A stretch of DNA of 26,427 nucleotides from S012-113 sp965368405 (GTDB lineage: Bacteria > Bacteroidota > Bacteroidia > Cytophagales > Cyclobacteriaceae), in NCBI GenBank assembly GCA_965368405.1, contig CBDUMS010000052.1, positions 1-26,427 of the forward strand, read 5' to 3'. Shown here piece after piece: positions 16,707 to 24,041 of this stretch. Both the position numbers and the translations under genes were made by a program. The notes under the pieces were generated by a model. That model saw nothing but the letters and a program-made list of their open reading frames with translations. It was not told where the DNA came from and did no database searches. Positions within the stretch are counted from its first letter, which is position 1; the number at the start of each line of letters is the position of its first letter.

Positions 16707-18752
16707 TTACCAGATTTTCACCCTGAGGCTATCAGGCTTCCACATCTTATCGCCTTCTTTGATATCAAAGGCTGCATAAAAAGTTTCAAGATTTGTGAGT
16801 GGACCTACAGCGCGGTACATACCTGGGCTATGTGGGTCGGTCAATACCTGTGTTCTTAATGTCTCATCTCTGTATTTGGTACGCCAAATTGTTGCCCATG
16901 ATAGGAAGAACCTTTGTTCTTGAGTAAACCCATCTATTTCTCCTGGTTTATCATGATTCTGAAAATGAAGTTGCATGCCGTCGTAAGCCACACTCAAGCC
17001 GGCTATGTCACCAATATTTTCTCCTAAAGTCAATTGTCCTTGAACAAAAACACTATCCAATACCTCATAGCTATCATATTGATCCACTAAAACCTGGGTA
17101 CGGGCCTGGAATGCAGATTTATCTTCGGGAGTCCACCAATTTACCATGTTACCATCGGCATCGAATCTACTTCCCTGGTCATCGAATCCGTGTGATATTT
17201 CGTGTCCAATTACTGCACCCATGCCACCATAATTCACTGCTGGGTCAGCCTTGTAGTCATAAAATGGTGGTTGTAGAATTGCAGCAGGGAATACGATCTC
17301 ATTATTCAGTGGGTTATAATAAGCGTTCACCGTTTGTGGACTCATACCCCATTCTGTTTTATCCACGGGCTTGCCAATTTTTTCAACTGCTTCCATATGT
17401 TGGAATTTATTGGCATTTAAAATATTGCCATAGTAGGAATAAAGCTCACCCGAAGACTCTACTTCAAGTCCGGAATAGTCTTTCCATTTATCAGGATATC
17501 CAATTTTTACCGTAGTACTTGCAAGTTTTTTGAGGGCCTGTTGTTTAGTTGAATCAGACATCCAATCCAGATTTTCTATTCTGCTTTTCATTGCGGCCAA
17601 TACGTTGTCAACCATTTCTTCGGCGGCAGCTTTAGCTTCAGGTGGGAATGCTGCATCAACATATAACTTACCGAGTGCCTCACCCATAACACCATTGGTA
17701 TTGCCCAGTACACGTTCCCAGCGAGGACGCATTTCGGTGGTACCTCCAAGTTCTTTGCCGTAGAAATCGAAGTTTGCCTGAACCAGATCATTATTTAAAT
17801 AGCCAGATGCGGCGTTAATAATGTTCCATTTCATATAAGGTTTAATATGGTCTAAAGAAGATTCATTTAACACAACATTTACCTCACTCATAAATTTAGG
17901 TTCCGTTACAATCAGTTCTTCTACACCCGAAACATAGATGCTCTCAAAGTATTTATCCCAATCAATGGCAGGAGTTAGCTCCGCGAGCTCAGTGGCTGTC
18001 ATCTTGTTATAAAGTCTTGGAATATCACGTTGTTCGATAGGAGTTAGTGATGCTAATGCCAGCTGATTTTCAATGGCCATTATATTATTAGCAATTTCCA
18101 TATAAGAAGATGGATCCGCCTCACTATTAGCAATTGCCATCATCCTTGCAATGTGGGCAACGTACTTTTCTCTAATTTCAACTGACCTGCTGTCATCCTT
18201 GGTATAATAGTCTCTGTTTGGGAGTCCCATGCCACCAGAAACCACATAAAAGGCATTCATTTCCGAATTCATAAGGTCGCCAAAGACAGAAATATTGAAG
18301 AAAGGACTAATGCTGTATACATGAAGTTCGGCCATCACATCTTGCAACTCCTCGAGTGACGAAGCTGCATCAATAGCGTCGAATAAATCTTTTACCGGGG
18401 TTACTCCTGCTTTTTCAGCAAGTAATGAATCCATTCCAATAGAGAAGAAGTCGGCAGCTTTCTTTTGATCTGTTCCAGCTTCGTACGAGCCACTTTTTAT
18501 TGCTTCGTCAAGGATTTCCAACATATTCTCATTGGTTTCTTCACGAAGTTGACCAAAGCCTCCCCACCTTCCTTCATCTGCAGGGATTTCAGTATTATCA
18601 AGCCAGGTTCCATTAGCAAAACGATAGAAGTCGTCGTTTGGAGAGGCTGTTTGATCCATGTTCGAGCTATCAATACCGTGGATCTCGGCTTCTTGATTCG
18701 ATGGACTGCACGCTATTGCGAAAGCGAGCAAAAGGTATGTAATTTTTCTCAT
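16707..18752 (-). CDS. M13 (neprilysin/PepO) zinc metallopeptidase lipoprotein
   Basis: Exported endopeptidase of 681 residues that cleaves short peptides. It begins MRKITYLLLAFAIAC, a lipoprotein signal with lipidated Cys15, so it is anchored in the envelope. The N-terminal M13 domain (about 35-420) is followed by the catalytic domain: NAYYNPLNNEIVFPAAIL (476-493), the zinc motif HEISH (517-521), and ENIGD (578-582), which gives the third zinc ligand Glu578 and Asp582. Near the end are PGMYRAVGPLTN and the invariant-style C-terminal Trp (VKIW). Bacterial PepO proteins usually have ENIAD; Gly in place of Ala is conservative. The start codon is well defined by the signal peptide. It is monocistronic, judging by the terminator downstream and the empty region upstream. 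Confidence 0.95.
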   Translation of the reverse strand: MRKITYLLLAFAIACSPSNQEAEIHGIDSSNMDQTASPNDDFYRFANGTWLDNTEIPADEGRWGGFGQLREETNENMLEILDEAIKSGSYEAGTDQKKAADFFSIGMDSLLAEKAGVTPVKDLFDAIDAASSLEELQDVMAELHVYSISPFFNISVFGDLMNSEMNAFYVVSGGMGLPNRDYYTKDDSRSVEIREKYVAHIARMMAIANSEADPSSYMEIANNIMAIENQLALASLTPIEQRDIPRLYNKMTATELAELTPAIDWDKYFESIYVSGVEELIVTEPKFMSEVNVVLNESSLDHIKPYMKWNIINAASGYLNNDLVQANFDFYGKELGGTTEMRPRWERVLGNTNGVMGEALGKLYVDAAFPPEAKAAAEEMVDNVLAAMKSRIENLDWMSDSTKQQALKKLASTTVKIGYPDKWKDYSGLEVESSGELYSYYGNILNANKFQHMEAVEKIGKPVDKTEWGMSPQTVNAYYNPLNNEIVFPAAILQPPFYDYKADPAVNYGGMGAVIGHEISHGFDDQGSRFDADGNMVNWWTPEDKSAFQARTQVLVDQYDSYEVLDSVFVQGQLTLGENIGDIAGLSVAYDGMQLHFQNHDKPGEIDGFTQEQRFFLSWATIWRTKYRDETLRTQVLTDPHSPGMYRAVGPLTNLETFYAAFDIKEGDKMWKPDSLRVKIW

Positions 18753-18766
18753 ATGAATAGTTAGAA

Positions 18767-18790
18767 TTTTTGCTCGAATTTAAGCAAAAA
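18767..18790. repeat. Inverted repeat upstream of the M13 gene
   Basis: TTTTTGCT (18767-18774), eight-base spacer, AGCAAAAA (18783-18790): a perfect 8-bp inverted repeat 14 bp upstream of the M13 ATG. On the minus strand it would be a 5'-UTR hairpin or an operator. Confidence 0.45.
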
Positions 18791-18802
18791 AGAAATCGAA
18801 TG

Positions 18803-18824
18803 CTCAATAATGAATCATATTGAG
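18803..18824. repeat. Second inverted repeat upstream of the M13 gene
   Basis: CTCAATA (18803-18809), eight-base spacer, TATTGAG (18818-18824): a perfect 7-bp inverted repeat, its centre 35 bp from that of the repeat at 18767-18790 and with the same spacer length. The arm sequences differ between the two, so a common binding protein is not implied. Confidence 0.4.
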
Positions 18825-18939
18825 TAGTGCTGCCGTTTTGAGAAATATGGAGAATGGACCGATTTATTAGAGATTTCGCACGTTAAAATCATTCCTAGAT
18901 TGCGCTAATGCGTCAAATTAGCATCTATGAGGTTACTTA

Positions 18940-18971
18940 TTTCCATTTTTTTTGATTTATAGTTAAGTTTG
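18940..18971 (+). promoter_or_regulatory. Possible plus-strand promoter
   Basis: TTTC (18940-18943), 20-bp spacer, TAAGTTTG (18964-18971). The -7 element is an exact TAnnTTTG match and the -33 has three of four bases. Transcription would start near 18976, ahead of the 40-codon ORF and 460 bp ahead of the M1 aminopeptidase. Confidence 0.4.
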
Positions 18972-19027
18972 CTAAACCTTTTTGTTTTTGAGCAATCTAA
19001 TATAAAAAGTTAACCAAGTCACTTCAC

Positions 19028-19150
19028 ATGAAAAGAATTGTGCTGATAATGAAATTCCTTCTTTGGGGTATTGAGGCAGCTATCCTGAGTACCGAGACAC
19101 CGAAGGAAGGTAAATATGAAAAAGATAATAGCCGGTTGAAGACTGCCTAA
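19028..19150 (+). CDS. Possible 40-residue small protein with hydrophobic N-terminus
   Basis: An ATG-to-TAA frame of 41 codons. The product starts MKRIVLIMKFLLWGIEAA, a basic then hydrophobic segment like a signal or single membrane helix, and ends in a hydrophilic part rich in Lys and Glu. A promoter match lies 57 bp upstream. It resembles no family I know. Frames of this size occur by chance; support rests on the promoter and the signal-like N-terminus only. Confidence 0.25.
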   Translation: MKRIVLIMKFLLWGIEAAILSTETPKEGKYEKDNSRLKTA

Positions 19151-19438
19151 ATTTTAGGTAAGATTGGCAAAATGCTACCCTGGCGATTTCCATGACATTC
19201 GACATGGGCTGAATAGTTATGCCTATAGTCTTAATGTAATATCTCTTCAAGCGGTTAATATTGTAGGGTGTCTGATACTTCATGCATATCTTTTGGCTCA
19301 TGTATTAGGCTAGGAGATACCAACAATAAAGTTTTTCGTACATGCCTTATAGAAATAGGATCCTGTTATTGTTAAGCGCAAAATCAGCTTCTTACATTAA
19401 AATGATTAGGGAACTATTGGCTAAGTTTACGGAAAGAA

Positions 19439-22063
19439 ATGGCCATGAAAAATCTCTCTTTTTTAGTCTTAATAATCCTATCTCAATTATTTATTACTAG
19501 CTGCAGTAGCGAGGATGAAAAACTTATTGAAGCAGGAGTATCGCTAAGATTAGCAGAATTGCGTCAGGCAAATCTAAGTAATATTGAATATGCTTTGGAA
19601 ATTACTGTGCCTCGCAAGATGGAGGATCCAGTCCCGGGAAAAGAGATTATTACTGTCACTATTAAAGATATTTCGAACCCTTTAATCCTGGATTTTAAAG
19701 CTCCAAAGGAGAATATAAAAGAGGTAAAAGTAAATGGTGAAATCGTCTCTATTAATCATAAAAACGAGCACTTGATAATTGAGGAAGAAAACCTAAAGGT
19801 TGGGGTAAATACGATTCTCATAGACTTCGAGCTCGGTGAAACATCATTAAATCGTAATCCTGACTTCTTATACACCTTATTTGTACCAGAAAGAGCGAGA
19901 ACAGCGATCCCATGCTTCGATCAGCCAAATTTAAAGGCAACCTATGCACTAACCCTTATAATTCCTGAAGAATGGCAGGCCATTTCAAATGGTCCTCTCT
20001 TGAAAGAATCTGTCGCAGGCAAATCGAAAGTGTTATATTTTAAGCCAACCAATCCTATTAGTTCTTATCTATTCGATTTTGTGGCTGGAGATTTTATGGT
20101 TGTTGAACGTGAGCTAGAGGGACGGAAAATGAAAATGCTTCATCGAGAAACTGATAGTTTGAAGGTCGCGCGAAACCTCGATGCCATATTTGACCTTCAC
20201 CTTTCTTCTTTAAAATGGCTTGAAGCCTATACAAACATCCCTTATCCTTTTCAAAAATTTGATTTTGCCCTCATCCCATCTTTTCAATATGGAGGAATGG
20301 AACACCCTGGAGCCATTACCTATAAGGCATCGAGCCTTTTATTAGAAGAATCGCCCACTCAAAATCAACTTTTAGGAAGAGCTAGTCTAATTGCTCATGA
20401 AACGGCTCATATGTGGTTCGGTGACTTGGTAACCATGGATTGGTTTAACGATGTTTGGATGAAGGAGGTCTTTGCCAACTTTATGGCAGCAAAAATTGTT
20501 AATCCTTCCTTCCCCGAAATAAATCACGACCTTAGATTTTTATTAACGCATTATCCACGGGCATATGCGGTAGATCGTTCTAAAGGAACACATGCTATTC
20601 AACAACCTTTAGAGAATTTAAAAGATGCGGGCACCTTATATGGTGCCATTATCTATCAAAAAGCACCCATAGTTATGCGAATGCTGGAGCGAAAGGTGGG
20701 TGATTCCTTATTTAGAAATGGAATGCGAACCTACCTGAATGATTTCGCTTATAGCAATGCAACATGGGATGACCTTATTGCAGTTTTGGATAGCTTATCT
20801 GATGACAATTTGTCTCTATGGAGTGAACAATGGATAAAATCTCCTGGAATGCCTTATATAAGCCCATTTTTAAGAACCGATGATGGTAAGATTAAGCAAT
20901 TTTCTATTTTTCAGCGCAACTTCCACTCGGATGATATCTTATGGACCCAAGATCTAAGCGTTCAGTTAGTAGCCAGTGATACGACTTACACCTATGAGGT
21001 TGAACTGGAAGACAATGGATTAAATATTGATGAAGCCAAAGGCTTAAGAGATGCATCTTTTGTTTTCTGTAATTCCGCAGGATACGGTTATGGCTATTTT
21101 AGACAAGGCCCATCAACCAAAAATCGATGGCTAGAACATATTGAAGAGTTTAGTGATCCGGTGCAACGAGGTGCCGGATGGATTTCCTTATGGGAGAGTT
21201 TTGTTCGTGGAGGGATTAGCCAGGGAGCAATGCTAAGTGCAATCGCAAGGAATCTTGAGCTTGAGGAAGATCCACTAATTCAGCAGTATATCCTTGGCAG
21301 ACTGGATATTATCTATTGGCGATTTTTAACCCATGAACAACGAGTATCGGTTGCACCATCTATTGAGCTGTTACTATGGACTTTGCTTACAGATAATTCT
21401 AACAGCAAGCTGAAACGATCATATTTTAATACCTATCGATCGGTAGCACTCTCTGAAACGGGAGTGCAAAGACTTTACGACCTATGGAGCGAAGCCTTAT
21501 CCATCGAAGGGCTGAGTTTATCGGAGAACGATAAAGCACAACTTAGCTTTGCTCTTGCTCTACGTGACTATCCTAAATCGGATGAAGTTTTAAACAGGCA
21601 AATGGCAAATCTCACTAATCCAGACAGGAAGGCTCGATTCAAGTTTTTGATGCCCAGTGTTTCTTCGAATATAGAAACCCGTGATGCCTTTTTTGAATCC
21701 TTAAAGCAAGTAGAAAACAGGGCGCACGAATCCTGGGTTCAAACCGCTATCGGTAATCTCAACCATCCGCTTCGAGCGAGCAGTTCTGTAAAATATATAT
21801 CGCCTACGTTGGAAATGCTTGAAGAGATTCAAATAACAGGAGATATATTCTTTCCCAAGCGGGTGCTTGACAACACCTTTTCCGGTCATAATTCAACGGA
21901 AGCCATCGATAAAGTAAATCAATTCTTATATCGTAATAACCATTATCCTGAAAACCTAAAAAACAAAATTCTTCAGTCTTACGACCTAAGTTTCCGCGCC
22001 GAGGAGATGTTGGAAACTACAAAGGATTCGACTATTGTAATTGATTACCTACTGAAAAACTAA
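19439..22063 (+). CDS. M1 family aminopeptidase lipoprotein
   Basis: Zinc aminopeptidase that removes N-terminal residues from peptides, exported and lipid-anchored. The 874 residues begin with a signal and lipobox FITSC (Cys22) followed by SSEDEK; a Cys-Ser plus acidic stretch resembles the Bacteroidota surface-export signal, so surface exposure is possible. The N-terminal beta domain is followed by the catalytic domain: GGMEH at 285-289 (the GxMEN substrate motif with His for Asn), HETAH at 320-324 and Glu343 in WMKEVFANF, giving HExxH-x18-E, and the later LYGAIIYQKAP Tyr region. The last 330 residues look like the helical ERAP1-type C-terminal domain. The ATG at 19445 (MKNLSF) is an equally good start. 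TAAGTTTA ends 9 bp before the first ATG. The 3' end overlaps the convergent DsrE gene by 15 bp. Confidence 0.93.
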   Translation: MAMKNLSFLVLIILSQLFITSCSSEDEKLIEAGVSLRLAELRQANLSNIEYALEITVPRKMEDPVPGKEIITVTIKDISNPLILDFKAPKENIKEVKVNGEIVSINHKNEHLIIEEENLKVGVNTILIDFELGETSLNRNPDFLYTLFVPERARTAIPCFDQPNLKATYALTLIIPEEWQAISNGPLLKESVAGKSKVLYFKPTNPISSYLFDFVAGDFMVVERELEGRKMKMLHRETDSLKVARNLDAIFDLHLSSLKWLEAYTNIPYPFQKFDFALIPSFQYGGMEHPGAITYKASSLLLEESPTQNQLLGRASLIAHETAHMWFGDLVTMDWFNDVWMKEVFANFMAAKIVNPSFPEINHDLRFLLTHYPRAYAVDRSKGTHAIQQPLENLKDAGTLYGAIIYQKAPIVMRMLERKVGDSLFRNGMRTYLNDFAYSNATWDDLIAVLDSLSDDNLSLWSEQWIKSPGMPYISPFLRTDDGKIKQFSIFQRNFHSDDILWTQDLSVQLVASDTTYTYEVELEDNGLNIDEAKGLRDASFVFCNSAGYGYGYFRQGPSTKNRWLEHIEEFSDPVQRGAGWISLWESFVRGGISQGAMLSAIARNLELEEDPLIQQYILGRLDIIYWRFLTHEQRVSVAPSIELLLWTLLTDNSNSKLKRSYFNTYRSVALSETGVQRLYDLWSEALSIEGLSLSENDKAQLSFALALRDYPKSDEVLNRQMANLTNPDRKARFKFLMPSVSSNIETRDAFFESLKQVENRAHESWVQTAIGNLNHPLRASSSVKYISPTLEMLEEIQITGDIFFPKRVLDNTFSGHNSTEAIDKVNQFLYRNNHYPENLKNKILQSYDLSFRAEEMLETTKDSTIVIDYLLKN

Positions 22064-22591
22064 AAGCTGATATCCACTCATAGCTTTTTCTGTAACAACC
22101 GTAAGCATCGATAGGGCTGTTTCTACCTGTGGGTTAACATCTTCAAAAGCATATTTTCTAGCCACTAAGGACTGGCCACAAACAAATAGTTCAACACCAG
22201 CTTCCTTTAGCTCATTGATAAGTTCTAGGTTTGGGTTGTTAACTCCGTATTTTTTTTGATAGCCAGCGTTATTCAAAATAATTGGTGTTGCGGTGTAATG
22301 AACGGCAACGGCCACCTTAAGTTTATATTTTGGTACACCTGCCACCCCATGAAGATTGAGCATTCTGGCAACATTGTTTAAGCCGCTATTAACCTTTTCG
22401 AAGTTCTCGTTAGAAGACTTAAGGTCTACAACAATTTTATAATCCAGATCTGTATCCTGAGGCGCCACCTTATCGATGGCATAGATGGTGCCGTAGTTTT
22501 TTATTATTGGATTAGCGGGAGTTTGAGCCCACCCTATTTGCGTGCTAAGTAAGAAGCATACTGTTGCAATTCGTGTTATTTTCGCTATCAT
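22049..22591 (-). CDS. Exported DsrE-like family protein
   Basis: Protein of 180 residues with a cleavable signal peptide (hydrophobic 8-19, predicted cut after WA at 21-22). The mature part has the DsrE/DsrF-like arrangement: a strand YKIVVDLKSS, helix NSGLNNVARMLNLHGVAG, strand LKVAVAVHYTATPIIL, helix NPNLELINELKEAG, then VELFVCGQSL with the single conserved Cys138, where sulfur-relay members carry their persulfide. The exported form lacks the multi-subunit partners of DsrEFH, so a sulfur-transfer role is not established. It starts 6 bp after the M20 amidohydrolase stop and is probably cotranscribed with it. The TAG stop lies inside the coding end of the M1 gene. Confidence 0.8.
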   Translation of the reverse strand: MIAKITRIATVCFLLSTQIGWAQTPANPIIKNYGTIYAIDKVAPQDTDLDYKIVVDLKSSNENFEKVNSGLNNVARMLNLHGVAGVPKYKLKVAVAVHYTATPIILNNAGYQKKYGVNNPNLELINELKEAGVELFVCGQSLVARKYAFEDVNPQVETALSMLTVVTEKAMSGYQLLVFQ

Positions 22592-22597
22592 ATTATT

Positions 22598-23899
22598 TTA
22601 TTTAAGTGATGAATAATCTACTACCAGGCGACTCATCACCTTAACCCCGTAAACCATTGCGTCATCATCTACGTAGAAATCAGGTGTATGATGTGGCGCA
22701 GCATCCTTCTCATCTACGTTCAAAGGAGTTCCTCCGAGGAAAAAGAAAAAGCCTGGGATTTCCATCTGGTAGAATGAGAAGTCTTCGGCTCCCGTAATTG
22801 CTGGAACCAATCTAACGTGGTCTTTACCCATAACGTCTTGGAGTGTAGGGAGCATTTTTTCTGTAAGTTCAACATTATTATAGGTAATAGGGTATCCTTC
22901 ATTAATTTCTAGTATTGCTTCGGCACCATTACTTTCAGCCGTTTTTTCAACAATAGTTCTAAGTCTTTTGAATATATCCTGTCGCATATCTTCATCTAAA
23001 GCTCGGATAGTACCGGTCATCGTTACTTCTTCAGGTATGATATTATTACGAACCCCACCATGAATTGCTCCAAAGCTAACTACCGCCGCCGCGTTGGTGA
23101 GTGGCATACTTCTACTAACAATGGTCTGTACATTATTTATTATCTGAGCTGCCGTTACAATAGGATCGATACTTGCCCAAGGTCGGGCGCCGTGGGATTG
23201 TTTACCTTTTATCGTAATATCAAATGAATTGGCACTTGCCATGGCACCTTTTGGCTTATAGTTAATATTCCCAACATGCGTGCCTGCACTAATGTGCAAG
23301 CCAAAGATTGCATCTACATCTGGGTTGGTGAGCACACCTTCTTTCACCATAAGTTTGGCACCCCCTTCTTCGCCTTTGGGAGCTCCCTCTTCTGCTGGTT
23401 GGAAGATAAATTTAACCGTGCCTCGAAGTTCCGATTTTACCTTTGTTAGTACTTCTGCGGTTCCCATGAGGATCGCAACATGGGTGTCGTGGCCACAGGC
23501 ATGCATAACGGGTACCTCAGCACCATTATATTCTCCTTTTGCTTTCGATGCCCAAGGTAGATCTACCCTTTCTGGTACGGGCAGGCCATCAATATCAGCC
23601 CGTAATGCTACTGTAGGGCCTGGCTTTCCACCCTTTAATATGGCTACTACACCTGTTTTAGCAACTCCTGTCTGAACTTCTAATCCTAATGACTTAAGAT
23701 GATTCGCAATATAGTCTGCGGTCTTGTACTCCCGATTCGAAAGCTCAGGATTTTGATGCAGATGGTGTCGCCATTCAATAACCTTTGGCATTGTTGACTC
23801 GGCCAGGCTTTCTACTCTCGCTTGAAGTTTCGATTTAGGAGGGTTAGTTGTAAACGAGCAAAGGATTGTTAATATCCCGATGAGGAGTAAATTCTTCAT
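22598..23899 (-). CDS. M20 family metallo-amidohydrolase, exported
   Basis: Dinuclear-metal hydrolase of the M20D (hippurate / N-acyl-amino-acid hydrolase) type with 433 residues. It begins with a signal peptide (MKNLLLIGILTILCSFTT); the Cys14 context is a poor lipobox (Leu before Cys), so secretion or lipidation is uncertain. Motifs in order: LRADIDGLPVPE (99-110), HACGHDTH (133-140, with Cys135 and His137 as metal ligands), FQPAEEGAPKGEEGG (166-180, catalytic Glu pair 170-171), FGLHIS (His202) and ITGAEDFSFY, ending with HHTPDF (His403-404). The lid domain sits between about 205 and 325. The likely substrates are N-acylated amino acids or small peptides from the envelope. First gene of a two-gene operon with the DsrE-like protein. 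Confidence 0.93.
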   Translation of the reverse strand: MKNLLLIGILTILCSFTTNPPKSKLQARVESLAESTMPKVIEWRHHLHQNPELSNREYKTADYIANHLKSLGLEVQTGVAKTGVVAILKGGKPGPTVALRADIDGLPVPERVDLPWASKAKGEYNGAEVPVMHACGHDTHVAILMGTAEVLTKVKSELRGTVKFIFQPAEEGAPKGEEGGAKLMVKEGVLTNPDVDAIFGLHISAGTHVGNINYKPKGAMASANSFDITIKGKQSHGARPWASIDPIVTAAQIINNVQTIVSRSMPLTNAAAVVSFGAIHGGVRNNIIPEEVTMTGTIRALDEDMRQDIFKRLRTIVEKTAESNGAEAILEINEGYPITYNNVELTEKMLPTLQDVMGKDHVRLVPAITGAEDFSFYQMEIPGFFFFLGGTPLNVDEKDAAPHHTPDFYVDDDAMVYGVKVMSRLVVDYSSLK

Positions 23900-24041
23900 A
23901 AGTGTGATTAGTTTAAGATAATTGGCTTTAAATATAAGCTTAATTCAGCTGATTGGGACTAGTGGGATAAATAGATGGATATGAATTATGGATTTTTTAA
24001 ACTAACTTTCTCAACATAACCTAACTAGTATAACTGAACTT

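Larger units (their letters stand above)
18753..19438. other. Sparse 686-bp intergenic region between divergent peptidase genes
   Basis: AT-rich stretch between the divergent M13 and M1 peptidase genes. It holds two inverted repeats next to the M13 start, a smaller one (GCTAAT, seven bases, ATTAGC at 18904-18922), a good TAnnTTTG match at 18964-18971 and a possible 40-codon ORF at 19028-19150. Otherwise I see no tRNA, no repeat family and no gene remnant that I recognise. Confidence 0.6.

Noticed and set aside
19080..19301. 73-codon minus-strand frame in the intergenic region
   Set aside because: No motif, no signal peptide and no promoter match; it also overlaps the slightly better plus-strand small ORF. 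I keep neither as a firm gene.
20294..20308. GGMEH in the M1 aminopeptidase as a sign of lost activity
   Set aside because: The Glu of GxMEN and all zinc ligands are kept, and His at the last position is common in Bacteroidota M1 proteins.
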